64,000 nt of DNA from Comamonas testosteroni (GTDB lineage Bacteria > Pseudomonadota > Gammaproteobacteria > Burkholderiales > Burkholderiaceae_C). The translations under genes and the position numbers were made by a program. Shown here piece by piece: positions 18,516-28,225 of this stretch. Below the pieces are notes generated by a model, which was not told the origin of the DNA, did no database searches, and saw nothing but the letters and a program-made list of their open reading frames with translations. Position 1 is the first letter of the stretch. Every line of letters starts with the position of its first letter. The stretch is from NCBI RefSeq assembly GCF_014076415.1, contig NZ_CP043568.1:2790001-2854000 (forward strand). Direction: 5' to 3'.

Positions 18516-18851
18516 TCAAGCTTGGAATAGACCGAAACGCAACCCCTGCGGATCGCGGCAATTGTAGAAACGGCCGAATCCCGGCTCGCTGGAGCCGGGC
18601 TCATCGACTTCGCCGCCCAGCTCACGCACTTGCGCTGCCGATTTCTCGATGTCGCTCACGCGAAAATAAATCACGGCATGATTGCCGGCATCGTTTCCGT
18701 GAAGCCCTGCCTTGATGTTCGGTGTCTCGAACCAGCCATCGCCCTGGTTGCCCATGGCGTGAAACGGCCAATTGAAGAGATCTGCGAAGAACCGTGACGT
18801 GATTGCCGCTTCGCTGGCTCCAAACTCGATATAGCCCACTTCTCCATTCAT
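18516..18851 (-). CDS. VOC (glyoxalase/dioxygenase-fold) family protein
   Basis: 111 residues, one VOC domain of two beta-alpha-beta-beta-beta units. Typical parts: GYIEFGASEAAITSRFFADL, WFETPNIKAGLHG, the second half beginning AVIYFRVSDIEKSAAQVRELGG, and the C-terminal RDPQGLRFGLFQA. Substrate is not predictable. An AraC-type regulator lies directly upstream on the same strand (83 bases), suggesting a regulator-enzyme pair, possibly acquired, since they abut a decayed gene. Confidence 0.82.
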   Translation of the reverse strand: MNGEVGYIEFGASEAAITSRFFADLFNWPFHAMGNQGDGWFETPNIKAGLHGNDAGNHAVIYFRVSDIEKSAAQVRELGGEVDEPGSSEPGFGRFYNCRDPQGLRFGLFQA

Positions 18852-18934
18852 ACATTTTCTCCTGCGGCGGTGATGCCTGGCTGAGAAGGTAAACCCAGCT
18901 ACGGGGGCGCGTATTGAATGAAAATGACCGGGCT

Positions 18935-19747
18935 CTAGCCTGCGGCTTTCTTCGCCGATGTCCCTGGCAGGTCAGAAAAGCGGGCTTTTCGGTGGGCATC
19001 CGGCGAACGGCCCGCAAACTCAAGGAACTCGCGCGTTAGGTGGCTCTGATCGGCGTAGCCACACACATATGCGATATCGGCTAACGATTCTCTCGAATCT
19101 TCTGCAAGACGACTGGCGCGGGCGAAACGCATCATGCGCATGGCTGTTTTGGGCAGGATGCCGGTTTCATGGCGAAAGCGTTGCCCGAAGTGACGACCGC
19201 TCCAGCCGATTTCATCTGCCAGTTCTCGGATCGAAGCACGGCCGTTGCCACTTTCCAGCTTTTCCCAGGCCCATTGGATTTCCGGACTGATGCGCCGCAC
19301 TCCGGCACTGAGCCGACCCACAATGAACGCCTCGACCAAGGCAAGGCGGTTGTGCCAATCGGTGGCATCTGAGAGAGCTTCGAGCAATCGATCAGCACTC
19401 GAACCCGTCAGATCGGCAAGCGGCAATGGTTCATGGTGGAAGGGGCGGCCAAATGCGGCGACACCTGCCCAGGCAGGCAGATCGATTTCAACGCAGGTCA
19501 AGACGCCATCATGTCCTGCGCGTAGCGGTCCACAGGACGGACCAACTACAAAGGCCTTGTGCGTCGTCGGTGCGTCGCTCAGCCGACCGAGAGCAATGTC
19601 TTGCTGAGCCAGGATGATCTTGAGACGTGGCTGGCATGGCTCAAGGCGCGAAACTGAGCGGCCGGCAACTTCTGCAAAGCCAGCAAGGCCGAACACCACT
19701 CCATGAGCGGCTCGTCTCTGATAGATCGTTTCCGAGTTCAAATCCAT
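18935..19747 (-). CDS. AraC-family transcriptional regulator
   Basis: About 270 residues. The C-terminal 100 carry two helix-turn-helix units of the AraC type: SIRELADEIGWSGRHFGQRF, then ESLADIAYVCGYADQSHLTREF, with the family's G-Y-x-D-Q-x-H-x-x-R-x-F signature. The N-terminal part is a ligand/dimerisation domain without a recognisable motif. ATG 19747 has AAGGAAA just upstream; the longer frame to 19804 enters the neighbouring pseudogene. Likely target: itself or the VOC gene. Confidence 0.88.
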   Translation of the reverse strand: MDLNSETIYQRRAAHGVVFGLAGFAEVAGRSVSRLEPCQPRLKIILAQQDIALGRLSDAPTTHKAFVVGPSCGPLRAGHDGVLTCVEIDLPAWAGVAAFGRPFHHEPLPLADLTGSSADRLLEALSDATDWHNRLALVEAFIVGRLSAGVRRISPEIQWAWEKLESGNGRASIRELADEIGWSGRHFGQRFRHETGILPKTAMRMMRFARASRLAEDSRESLADIAYVCGYADQSHLTREFLEFAGRSPDAHRKARFSDLPGTSAKKAAG

Positions 19748-19824
19748 TTTCCTTGCAAAAAGCATTGTGCTTGGGGCAATTGATCCGAAGGCAAGCGACC
19801 TCAATCGGCGCCGAGCTGGGCTGG

Positions 19825-20480
19825 TTGTCGACCACCCTGTTCCTGGCCACCTCGGGCAGCGCTTCGGTTGCCGATTATTTCTATGGCTCCGTCCACATCA
19901 ATTCCTCCAATTACAAGGCCCATGGCATGGACTCCAGCGCTCACCCGGTCTGGGGCAGTTCATGCCTGGCGGCGACAGCCGCCGCGCCACGGAGGCTCCC
20001 TGGTACAGGGCTACCAGCCTCCCTCAGACTGGCGCCTGGAAGCCGAATACACCATGCCCAGGAGCAACGAGTTCACCAGCGGATCCACGCGCTTTCCCGC
20101 GAGCTTCAATCACCACAGCATCGGTTCGCTGCGCCTGATCGTCAATGCGTACAAGGATTTTCCCCTGAACGTGCAGTTTTCCGTGTACGGCACGCCAGGC
20201 CCGGGGCTGGCGCACCTGCAGTCCAGCAGCTGGCAAGGCAATGTGAACCGCCAGCACTTCAGCGATTCCCAGAACAATCTGGCTTATGTGCTGGTATTTG
20301 GCATCAGCTACTTACCGGTCCAGAAGGTCAGCATTAAGCTGGGCTAACGCTATGTGGGCATGGGCAAGACCCATGGCGTTGCCAACAATTTCACCCATGT
20401 CCGTGGCCTGCAGGGTGGGCAGATGCACGCCAAGCTGAGTTCCAGCCAGATCTCGGTCGGCCTGCGCTACAGCTTCTGAG
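19825..20480 (+). pseudogene. Decayed opacity-type outer-membrane beta-barrel protein
   Basis: The three reading frames together spell a small outer-membrane barrel: a signal-like TTLFLATSGSASVADYFYGS in one frame up to about 19950, then QFMPGGDSRRAT in a second frame, then QGYQPPSDWRLEAEYTMP from about 20010 onward in a third. An in-frame TAA at 20345-20347 replaces what looks like the Tyr codon in G-Y-R-Y-V, after which the frame continues to SSSQISVGLRYSF at 20480, the usual C-terminal Phe of a barrel. At least two frameshifts and one nonsense change, and no good start codon, so inactive. Confidence 0.75.
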
Positions 20481-20517
20481 TTCGACGGGCCCGTCTGTCT
20501 GTCCGCGCAGCGCGGAG

Positions 20518-20546
20518 TTGTCAGCTTTTGGCAAGCGCATTATGAA
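20518..20546 (+). promoter_or_regulatory. Candidate sigma-70 promoter for prpE
   Basis: TTGTCA at 20518-20523 and TATGAA at 20541-20546 with a 17-base spacer, about 55 bases before the prpE start. A ribosome site, AAGGAGAC, follows near 20589. Prediction by pattern only. Confidence 0.45.
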
Positions 20547-20602
20547 TAATTATGAATTCAGAAAGCTCTCTGCAAAAGACGGAGAGTCAAGGAGACATAT
20601 TC

Positions 20603-22495
20603 ATGACCACGCGTTTCGAAGATTTTTATCAGCGTTCCATTGATGACCGCGACGGCTTCTGGGCAGAGCAGGCCGGGCTGATCGATTGGCAGCAGAAGCC
20701 CCAGCAGATCTGTGATTACAGCCAGCCGCCATTTGCCAAATGGTTTGTGGGCGGCACCACCAATCTCTGCCATAACGCAATCGACCGTCATCTGGCGGTG
20801 CGCGGCGATCAGAATGCGTTGATCGCCATTTCTACCGAAACCCGCACCGAAAAGGTCTATAACTACCGCGAGCTTCATGCGGAAGTCAACCGCATGGCCG
20901 CCGTGCTGCAGTCGCTGGGTGTGCAAAAAGGCGACCGGGTGCAGATCTATATGCCCATGGTTGCAGAGGCCTGCTTTGCCATGCTGGCCTGCGTGCGTCT
21001 GGGCGCCATTCACTCCGTGGTGTTCGGCGGCTTTGCCTCGGGCGCGCTGGCGTCGCGCATCGATGATGCCGAACCCAAGGTCATCATCAGCGCCGATGCG
21101 GGCTCGCGCGGCGGTCGCGTCGTGGCCTACAAGCCTTTGCTGGATGAAGCGCTCAGGCAGTCCAGCCACCAGCCCGCTGCCGTGCTGATGGTCAACCGCG
21201 GACTGGCCGAAATGCCCATGAAGGCGGGCCGCGACCATGACTGGTCGGCCTTGCGTTCCCGGCACTTGGATGCGCAGGTGGACTGCGTCTGGGTGGAATC
21301 AACTCATCCCAGCTACACCCTCTATACCAGCGGCACCACGGGCAAGCCCAAGGGCGTGCAGCGCGATACGGGTGGCTATACCGTGGCGCTGGCGGCCAGC
21401 ATGCCGCACATCTTCGATGCCCAGGCCGGACAGACCTTCTTCTGCACCAGCGATATCGGCTGGGTCGTGGGTCATAGCTACATCATCTATGCGCCGCTGA
21501 TTGCGGGCATGGCCACGGTGATGTACGAGGGGCTGCCGGTCAACCCCGATGCTGGCATCTGGTGGAGCATTGTCGAGAAATACAAGGTCACGCACATGTT
21601 CTCGGCGCCGACGGCGATTCGCGTGCTCAAAAAGCATGATGCGGATTACCTCAAGCGCTACGACATCTCCAGCCTCAGGGCCCTGTGGCTGGCTGGCGAG
21701 CCGCTGGACGAGCCCACGGCGACCTGGATCAGCCAGGCCATCAACAAGCCCATCATCGACAACTACTGGCAGACCGAGACCGGCTGGCCCATCATGACGC
21801 TGTGCAACGGCGTGCAAAAGCAGGCCACGCGTTTTGGCAGTCCGGGCCGGGCTGTCTATGGCTACAACGTCAAGCTCATCGATGACGCCAGCGGCGAGGA
21901 GTTGACCCGGGCGAATCAGAAGGGCGTGCTGGCGATTGAAGGTCCGCTGCCGCCCGGTTGCATGCAGACGGTCTGGCGTGACGACAACCGCTTTGTCAAC
22001 ACCTACTGGAAGAGCATTCCGGGTCGCCTGATCTACAGCACCTTCGACTGGGGCATCCGCGATGAAGACGGCTACTACTTCATCCTTGGCCGTACCGACG
22101 ATGTGATCAATGTGGCTGGCCATCGCCTGGGCACGCGCGAGATCGAGGAGAGCATCTCAGCCCATGCCCAGATTGCCGAAGTGGCCGTGGTTGGCGTTGC
22201 CGACAATCTCAAGGGCCAGGCTGCGCTGGCCTTTGCCGTGGTGCGCGATGCTGCCTTGGTGGCCGATGAGGTCTCCAGCAAGGCCCTCGAAGCCGATGTG
22301 ATGAAGCTGGTCGATTCGCGTCTGGGTGCGGTTGCGCGTCCGTCTCGCGTGATTTTCGTCACGGCCCTGCCCAAGACGCGCAGCGGCAAGCTGCTGCGCC
22401 GGGCCCTGCAGGCCGTGGCCGAAGGTCGTGATCCCGGTGACCTGAGTACGATGGAAGATCCGGCGGCTCTGACCCAGGTACAACAGCGGCTGTAA
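20603..22495 (+). CDS. prpE: Propionate-CoA ligase (PrpE)
   Basis: 630 residues, normal for PrpE-type adenylate-forming acyl-CoA synthetases that convert propionate, ATP and CoA to propionyl-CoA in the cytoplasm. Seen: the N-terminal ACAS_N region, P-loop-like TLYTSGTTGKPKGVQRDTGG around residue 250, YWQTETGWPI (A5), and the C-terminal hinge and catalytic lysine region TRSGKLLRRALQAVAEG around residue 595. ATG 20603 has AAGGAGAC upstream; ATG 20552 would add 17 residues. No methylcitrate-cycle gene is adjacent, so acetate or other short acyl use is also possible. Confidence 0.9.
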   Translation: MTTRFEDFYQRSIDDRDGFWAEQAGLIDWQQKPQQICDYSQPPFAKWFVGGTTNLCHNAIDRHLAVRGDQNALIAISTETRTEKVYNYRELHAEVNRMAAVLQSLGVQKGDRVQIYMPMVAEACFAMLACVRLGAIHSVVFGGFASGALASRIDDAEPKVIISADAGSRGGRVVAYKPLLDEALRQSSHQPAAVLMVNRGLAEMPMKAGRDHDWSALRSRHLDAQVDCVWVESTHPSYTLYTSGTTGKPKGVQRDTGGYTVALAASMPHIFDAQAGQTFFCTSDIGWVVGHSYIIYAPLIAGMATVMYEGLPVNPDAGIWWSIVEKYKVTHMFSAPTAIRVLKKHDADYLKRYDISSLRALWLAGEPLDEPTATWISQAINKPIIDNYWQTETGWPIMTLCNGVQKQATRFGSPGRAVYGYNVKLIDDASGEELTRANQKGVLAIEGPLPPGCMQTVWRDDNRFVNTYWKSIPGRLIYSTFDWGIRDEDGYYFILGRTDDVINVAGHRLGTREIEESISAHAQIAEVAVVGVADNLKGQAALAFAVVRDAALVADEVSSKALEADVMKLVDSRLGAVARPSRVIFVTALPKTRSGKLLRRALQAVAEGRDPGDLSTMEDPAALTQVQQRL

Positions 22496-22697
22496 CTTCC
22501 GCAGCGGTGGTTGCGGAGCTTCACTCCCGCGGCTAGCGACGGCGGGACGGCGCGCCGGGATTCCGGCGAATCCAAAGTTCAAGGCCTGCGACCATCAAGG
22601 CGCGGGCCTTGCTGTTTGCAGCCTAAAATCGCCCGATCACGCCACGCGGTCCGCTGCCTGGCGCCATGGAATTGAAAAACTTCGAGAAAGAGCTGTC

Positions 22698-24086
22698 GTG
22701 CAAGTTGCATCCTCCATCTTCAAGGCCTATGACATTCGCGGCATCGTGCCGTCGACACTGACTGAAGAAGTCGCCCGTGGCATCGGCCGCGCATTCGGCA
22801 TGGCAGCGCTGGTTGCCGGTGAAAAAGCCGTGGCGGTGGGCCGCGATGGTCGTCTGTCGGGTCCCGCCTTGTCGGCTGCATTGATGCAGGGCCTGACCGA
22901 GGTGGGTGTGGATGTGATCGACATCGGCCTGGCCACCACGCCCATGCTGTACTTTGCCGCCGCCACCTTGTGCACCAGCGGCATTCAGGTGACCGGCAGC
23001 CACAATCCCAGGGATTACAACGGTTTCAAGATGGTGCTGGCAGGCCGTGCCATTTATGGCGAGGAAATCCAGGCCCTGCGCGTGCGCATGGAGACGGAGG
23101 ACTGGACGATTACCGGTGCCGGGCAGATCAGCCGCGCCGATGTGCTGGCCGATTACACTGCCCGCATCGTGGGCGACGTGAAGCTGGCGCGGCCCATGAA
23201 GATTGTGGTGGACTGCGGCAACGGTGTGGCCGGTGCATCGGCACCCGCCATCTTCCGCCAACTGGGCTGCGAGGTGATCGAGCTGTTCTCCGAAGTCGAC
23301 GGCAACTTCCCCAATCATCATCCCGATCCCAGCAAGCCCGAGAACCTGCGCGATGTGATCGAGGCCCTGCAGACAAGCGATGCCGAGCTGGGTCTGGCCT
23401 TTGACGGTGACGGCGACCGCCTGGGCATTGTGACCAAGGACGGCCAGAACATCTTCCCCGACCGGCAGATGATGTTGTTCGCCAAGGATGTGCTTTCGCG
23501 CGTGCCTGGCGGCTCCATCGTGTTCGACGTCAAGTGCACCCAGCGTCTGGCCCCCGAGATCGAAGCTGCCGGAGGCAAGGCAGTGATGTACAAGACCGGC
23601 CATTCGCTGGTCAAGGCTCGCATGAAGGAGCTGGATGCGCCGCTGGGTGGCGAGATGAGCGGCCATATCTTCTTCAAGGAGCGCTGGTACGGCTTTGACG
23701 ATGGCACCTATGCGGGCTGCCGTCTGCTCGAAATCGTCAGCCGTGAAGCCGACCCCAGCGCACTGCTCAACGCATTGCCCACCAGCTTCTCCACGCCCGA
23801 ACTCAATGTGGCCTGCGCCGAAGGCGAGCCCCATCGTCTGGCGGCCGAGTTGCAGACGCTCGCTGCCACGGAGTTTGCCGAACCTGCCCGGGTCAGCACC
23901 ATTGACGGCCTGCGCGTGGACTGGGCTGACGGCTTCGGTCTGATCCGCGCCAGCAACACCACGCCCGTGCTGGTGCTGCGCTTTGAAGGCCATACACAGC
24001 AAGCCTTGCAGCGCATAGAAGCGCAGATGCTGGCCTTGCTCAAGCGCGTCAAGCCTGACGCCCAGGTGGGCGCGGCTGCGCACTGA
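22698..24086 (+). CDS. Phosphomannomutase/phosphoglucomutase (AlgC/ManB type)
   Basis: 462 residues, a bacterial alpha-D-phosphohexomutase of about normal length. The phosphoserine loop is GIQVTGSHNPRDYNGFK near residue 100, the metal loop is LAFDGDGDRLGIV near residue 235, the sugar-binding loop is GGEMSGHIFF near residue 315, and the phosphate-binding loop is RASNTTPVLVLRFEG near the C-terminus. It interconverts mannose or glucose 1- and 6-phosphates for LPS and exopolysaccharide precursors. Starts at GTG 22698 after GAAAGAG. waaA follows 18 bases after its stop, so an envelope-polysaccharide operon is likely. Confidence 0.92.
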   Translation: MQVASSIFKAYDIRGIVPSTLTEEVARGIGRAFGMAALVAGEKAVAVGRDGRLSGPALSAALMQGLTEVGVDVIDIGLATTPMLYFAAATLCTSGIQVTGSHNPRDYNGFKMVLAGRAIYGEEIQALRVRMETEDWTITGAGQISRADVLADYTARIVGDVKLARPMKIVVDCGNGVAGASAPAIFRQLGCEVIELFSEVDGNFPNHHPDPSKPENLRDVIEALQTSDAELGLAFDGDGDRLGIVTKDGQNIFPDRQMMLFAKDVLSRVPGGSIVFDVKCTQRLAPEIEAAGGKAVMYKTGHSLVKARMKELDAPLGGEMSGHIFFKERWYGFDDGTYAGCRLLEIVSREADPSALLNALPTSFSTPELNVACAEGEPHRLAAELQTLAATEFAEPARVSTIDGLRVDWADGFGLIRASNTTPVLVLRFEGHTQQALQRIEAQMLALLKRVKPDAQVGAAAH

Positions 24087-24104
24087 TCGGCGCGGCACTT
24101 CAGC

Positions 24105-25409
24105 ATGGCCAAACCGGCTCCCATGGGCTTTGCCCGTGCGCTGTTCAGTGCGCTGGCCTGGGCGGTGCAGCCGCTGCTGCGGCGCAAGCTGCGGCGGCGC
24201 GCGCGCCTCGAGCCGGGCTACGGCGTGGCCGTGCCTGAGCGCTTCGGCCATTACCAGCCTGCAGATCTGGGGCGCGATGGACGCGGCCGATGGGTGTGGA
24301 TTCATTCCGTGTCGCTGGGCGAGACCCGAGCTGCCGCCATCCTGGTCAAGGCCTTGCGCGAGCGCATGCCGGCCATGCGTCTGCTGCTGACGCACAGCAC
24401 TGCGACCGGGCGAGAAGAGGGTGCAAAGCTGCTGCGCCCGGGCGATGTGCAGGTCTGGCTGCCCTGGGACTCCCTGGGCGCCACCAGGCGTTTTGTCGCG
24501 CAGTTCCAGCCTGCCGTGGGCGTGCTGATGGAAACCGAGATCTGGCCGAATCTGATTGCGGCGTGTGTCAACACGGGTATTCCTCTGGCCCTGGCCAATG
24601 CACGTCTCAACGAGAAATCCGAAGCCGGTGCTCTGAGAGTCAGGCCTTTGTCTCGCCCCGCATACGGCGCACTGACTGCCGTCTGGGCGCAGACCGAAGC
24701 CGATGCCGGGCGCCTGCGCAATGTAGGCGCCCACGTGGATGCGGTGCTGGGGAATCTCAAATTCGATGTGCAGCCCGATGCCGCCCAGATCGCTCAGGCC
24801 GGCCAATGGCGCACTGCGTTGGCGCGCCCCGTGCTGCTGTTTGCCAGCAGCCGCGAGGGCGAGGAAGCGATGTTCATCGATGCGCTCAAGACCCTGGGCC
24901 AGGCTGCAACGGCGGTGCAATGGCTGGTCGTTCCGCGTCATCCTCAGCGCTTTGACGAGGTGGAGAACTTGCTGGGCAAAGCAGGCTTTGCTGTGTCGCG
25001 GCGCAGCCAGTGGGAGCAGATGCCTCCCCGGCAGTCCGGCGCGATCTGGCTTGGCGATTCGCTGGGCGAGATGCCCCTGTATTACGGCCTGGCATCGGTG
25101 GCCCTGATGGGGGGGAGCTTTGCACCGCTGGGCGGGCAGAACCTCATCGAGGCGCTGGCCTGTGATTGCCCCGTGATACTGGGGCCGCATACCTTCAATT
25201 TCAGCCAGGCCTCCGAGCAGGCATTGCTGGCCGGCGCAGCCCTGGGCGTGCAGGATATGGAAGCGGGCTTGGGTCAGGCCCTGGACCTGGTGGCCAAGCC
25301 AGATCATCTGCAGGCTGCCGTACAAAGCTGTCGGCAGATGGTGCAGGGCAATCGCGGTGCGGCTGCGGCCACAGCCGAGGCGATTCAAGCGCTGATGATT
25401 GCTCCTTGA
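24105..25409 (+). CDS. waaA: 3-deoxy-D-manno-octulosonic acid (Kdo) transferase
   Basis: 434 residues, full length for the inner-membrane GT30 enzyme that adds Kdo from CMP-Kdo to lipid A precursor. Seen: N-terminal membrane-anchoring segment, WIHSVSLGETRAA with the catalytic Glu, the central LMETEIWPNLIAAC, then VPRHPQRFDEV and the nucleotide-binding SFAPLGGQNLIEALACDCPV. Immediately downstream of the phosphomannomutase, fitting lipopolysaccharide synthesis. Confidence 0.93.
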   Translation: MAKPAPMGFARALFSALAWAVQPLLRRKLRRRARLEPGYGVAVPERFGHYQPADLGRDGRGRWVWIHSVSLGETRAAAILVKALRERMPAMRLLLTHSTATGREEGAKLLRPGDVQVWLPWDSLGATRRFVAQFQPAVGVLMETEIWPNLIAACVNTGIPLALANARLNEKSEAGALRVRPLSRPAYGALTAVWAQTEADAGRLRNVGAHVDAVLGNLKFDVQPDAAQIAQAGQWRTALARPVLLFASSREGEEAMFIDALKTLGQAATAVQWLVVPRHPQRFDEVENLLGKAGFAVSRRSQWEQMPPRQSGAIWLGDSLGEMPLYYGLASVALMGGSFAPLGGQNLIEALACDCPVILGPHTFNFSQASEQALLAGAALGVQDMEAGLGQALDLVAKPDHLQAAVQSCRQMVQGNRGAAAATAEAIQALMIAP

Positions 25410-25489
25410 TTAGGAGCGTTTGGCACCCTGTGGGTAAAGGTTTGAGTTTGATATGGCCTTGAACCCGAAAGCCTGCTTCTGAACCAGTC

Positions 25490-26956
25490 TTAACGTTTGA
25501 GCGTTCTGGCCGCAGGCTTTGCGGCAGCCATGCTGGTTGCGATGGCTGGCTTGGCTGCGGCATCAGGGGCAATGCCGGGCGTGCGTGTCAGCGCATCGAT
25601 CATGCGCAGATCATCGTCGGTGAGCACTCCCGAGGCCTGGCGCAGCTTGAGCTGTCCCAGCAGCACTTGATAGCGCGCATTGGCCAGGTCGCGCTCGGTC
25701 TGGTAGACCTGACTCTGGGCGTTGAGCACATCGATATTGATACGCACGCCAACCTCATAGCCCATTTTGTTGGCTTCCAGCGCACTCCGGCTTGAAGCGA
25801 GAGCCGCTTCCAGCGCCTTGACCTGAGCCTGGCCGGATTGTACGCCCAGGAAGGCCGTGCGCGTAGCCTGCTCTACGTTGCGGCGGGCATCGTCGAGCTG
25901 GGCGCGGGCTTTTTCCTCCAGCGCCACGGTTTCACGGATGCGGTTTTGCACGGCAAAGCCCGCAAACAGCGGCATGTTCATGACCACACCAATCTGGGCC
26001 GCGTTGGTGCGATAGCTCAGGGGAATGGATGGCGTCATGGAGCCGTTGGGGTAACGGTTGACCACATAACCCGCCTGCAAGTCCACCGTGGGCTTGTGAC
26101 CGGCCTCGGCCTTCTGCGTGTCCAGCCTGGCGATGTCCAGTGCCAGCTGGGCCTGGCGCAACTGGGGCTGGGCGGCCAATGCCTTGTCCACCCAGGCTTG
26201 CATATTGTCGGGCTCCACTCCGGGCAGGGTCAGAGGCGCAGCCAGCGGCGTGGGCTGAATGCCGACGCGGCCCACGAGCTGATCCAGGGCCACGCGCTTG
26301 ACCTGCAGGTCATTTTGCGCGGCGATTTCCTGGGCTGTGACCAGGTCGAAGCGGGATTGGGCTTCGCGCGAATCGGTGATGGTGGCCGTGCCGACTTCGA
26401 AATTGCGCTTGGCCATCTCGAGCTGGGTGCTGATCGCCTGCTTTTGCGATTGGGCGACCTGCACGCTGTCCTGGGCGGCCAGCACATCGAAATAAGCCTG
26501 GGCCACGCGCACGATCAGGTTCTGTGCGGCCCCATCCAGCTGAGCCTGGGCGACATCCACGCCGCGCTGCCCCTGTTCGTAGGCAATCTTGTTGGCAGGG
26601 CGGTACAGCGGCTGCTGGGCGCTGAGCTGCAGGTTCTGCTGCGTGTTGTTGAAGCTGCTGGCCATGCCCGGCAGGGGCACGGAGGTATGGATGTCGACAT
26701 GGGTGCGGTTGGCACCGGCCGACATGCCCACGTTGGGCAGCAGCCCGGACAAGGCCTGATCGGCGCGACTGGCCGCAGCCCTCGCATCGGCTTGTTGGGC
26801 CTGCCATGAAGCGTCATAGCCGCGGGCCTGGGCCACCAGCTCAGACAAGGTCTGCGCCTGTGTCTGAGCGCCGGCCCATGCCAGCAAAACTCCCAAGGAA
26901 ATGGCACGCAGAGCGTGGGCGGAGGGGGCTTGCAGAGGCCTGGGCAGCTTGGTCAT
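25490..26956 (-). CDS. TolC-family outer-membrane efflux protein
   Basis: 488 residues with a signal peptide ending near AQTQAQ at residue 35. Two repeated outer-membrane-efflux (OEP) halves follow, each with long alpha-helical coiled regions: ARGYDASWQAQQADARAAAS in the first and KAEAGHKPTVDLQAGYVVNR in the second. It should form a trimeric channel joining a pump and adaptor to the outside. It is the last gene of the minus-strand cluster behind the RND pump, with the methyltransferase and rhodanese genes in between, so it probably serves that pump. Confidence 0.9.
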   Translation of the reverse strand: MTKLPRPLQAPSAHALRAISLGVLLAWAGAQTQAQTLSELVAQARGYDASWQAQQADARAAASRADQALSGLLPNVGMSAGANRTHVDIHTSVPLPGMASSFNNTQQNLQLSAQQPLYRPANKIAYEQGQRGVDVAQAQLDGAAQNLIVRVAQAYFDVLAAQDSVQVAQSQKQAISTQLEMAKRNFEVGTATITDSREAQSRFDLVTAQEIAAQNDLQVKRVALDQLVGRVGIQPTPLAAPLTLPGVEPDNMQAWVDKALAAQPQLRQAQLALDIARLDTQKAEAGHKPTVDLQAGYVVNRYPNGSMTPSIPLSYRTNAAQIGVVMNMPLFAGFAVQNRIRETVALEEKARAQLDDARRNVEQATRTAFLGVQSGQAQVKALEAALASSRSALEANKMGYEVGVRINIDVLNAQSQVYQTERDLANARYQVLLGQLKLRQASGVLTDDDLRMIDALTRTPGIAPDAAAKPAIATSMAAAKPAARTLKR

Positions 26957-27028
26957 AGATGTCAGGTTTGGGCAGTCTCGATCACAAGGGGGAACTCAAC
27001 AGGCAGGATGCAGGAGTGCCGAACGGTC

Positions 27029-27376
27029 TCAGTAGCGGGGCACACCGGGGTCGGCACTGAGCGACCAGGCATCAATGCCGCCGGTGATGTTGCTGACGTC
27101 CTCAAAGCCGTTGTTGACCAGAAACGCAGCCACGCTCATGCTGCGTGCGCCATGGTGGCACAGGCAGGCGACGGGGTGGTCCGGGTCCAGCTCCTGCAGA
27201 CGGCCAGGGATATCGTGCATGGGAATGCAGCGCAACTCGAAGCCCTCACCGGGTTGAATACTGGCCAAGGTGACTTCCCAGGGTTCGCGCACATCCAGCA
27301 CCACGGGCTTGACGCCGTTCGCGGCATGAGAGGCCAGCCATTGCTGGAACTGGGCGGGCAAGACCTGGGTCAACAT
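27029..27376 (-). CDS. Rhodanese-like sulfurtransferase
   Basis: 115 residues, one rhodanese domain. The active-site loop reads ACLCHHGARSMSVAAFL with the catalytic Cys in C-H-H-G-A-R. The N-terminal VVLDVREPWEV and C-terminal NITGGIDAWSLSADPGVPRY are typical of the PspE/GlpE group. ATG 27376 follows AGGAGTTTTT; the upstream extension has no similarity. It lies between the methyltransferase and the TolC-like gene, where its link to efflux is unclear. Confidence 0.9.
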   Translation of the reverse strand: MLTQVLPAQFQQWLASHAANGVKPVVLDVREPWEVTLASIQPGEGFELRCIPMHDIPGRLQELDPDHPVACLCHHGARSMSVAAFLVNNGFEDVSNITGGIDAWSLSADPGVPRY

Positions 27377-27492
27377 AAAAACTCCTGGTGGCCGGCCTCC
27401 GAATCTGCGGGCCGGCCCTGACACTGAAAGATGGGCCCTGCCGGATGCACCGAAGTGACGGTTCCACAAAGCAGGGCGAACGCAGCAAGCGT

Positions 27493-28203
27493 TTAGAACG
27501 AGAAGCGCGAAGGCTCTTCAAAGCCTACGAGGCGCGTGGCGGCTGTATCCCAGGGTTGCTGGACTTCGAAGTTGTTGCCGTTTTTGGTCACCAGCGTGAA
27601 GCGCATCACGGGCATGTGACCGACGATGGCGGCAATGCGGCCACCTTCGTTGAGCTGGGCGTAAAGCGCATCGGGAACCTGGGCCACCGAGCCGCTGAGC
27701 AGGATCACGTCGAACGTGCCCTGTGCCAAGGAGGCGGTGGCACCGTTGGCCAATTTGACTTCGACGTTCTTGACGCCAGCGCTGAGCAGATTCTCACGGG
27801 CCATTTCGGCCAGCTCGGGGTCGATCTCCAGCGTTACCACTTCCTTGGCCTGGGCAGCCAGCAGGGCTGCCATATAGCCGGAGCCAGAGCCGATCTCAAG
27901 CACGCGGTCTGTGGGCTTGATCTTGGCGTCTTGCAGCATGCGCGCTTCGATCTTGGGTGCCAGCATATGCCAGCCCTTGGCGGCAGCTTCTTCGGCAGTG
28001 CCCTTCAAGGGGACTTCGATGTCCATATAGGCCATGTTCGCGTATTCGGGCGACACATAGTCTTCACGGTGGACCTTGCCCATCAGCTCCAGCACGGACT
28101 CGTCCAGCACGTTCCAGGGACGGATTTGCTGTTCGATCATGTTGAAACGAGCCTGCGCGTGCACATCGCGCGGGTCCACTTGGGCATTCATTGGCAGGGC
28201 CAT
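27493..28203 (-). CDS. Protein-L-isoaspartate O-methyltransferase family protein
   Basis: 236 residues, a SAM-dependent methyltransferase of the PCMT family. Seen: NMIEQQIRPWNV at the N-terminus as in PCMT relatives, motif I VLEIGSGSGYMAALLA near residue 100, VTLEIDPELAEMARENL and FDVILLSGSVAQVPDALYAQ. The usual PCMT post-motif segment is replaced by LLSGSVAQVP, so the true substrate may differ from isoaspartyl proteins. ATG 28203 has CCGGAGAT upstream; earlier codons overlap the RND gene end. Part of the pump-to-TolC operon. Confidence 0.85.
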   Translation of the reverse strand: MALPMNAQVDPRDVHAQARFNMIEQQIRPWNVLDESVLELMGKVHREDYVSPEYANMAYMDIEVPLKGTAEEAAAKGWHMLAPKIEARMLQDAKIKPTDRVLEIGSGSGYMAALLAAQAKEVVTLEIDPELAEMARENLLSAGVKNVEVKLANGATASLAQGTFDVILLSGSVAQVPDALYAQLNEGGRIAAIVGHMPVMRFTLVTKNGNNFEVQQPWDTAATRLVGFEEPSRFSF

Positions 28204-28225
28204 GGTATCTCCGGGGAAAGACTTA

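Noticed and set aside
22623..25388. 921-codon minus-strand frame
   Set aside because: Antisense to the phosphomannomutase and waaA genes, with Gln/His-rich shadow composition.
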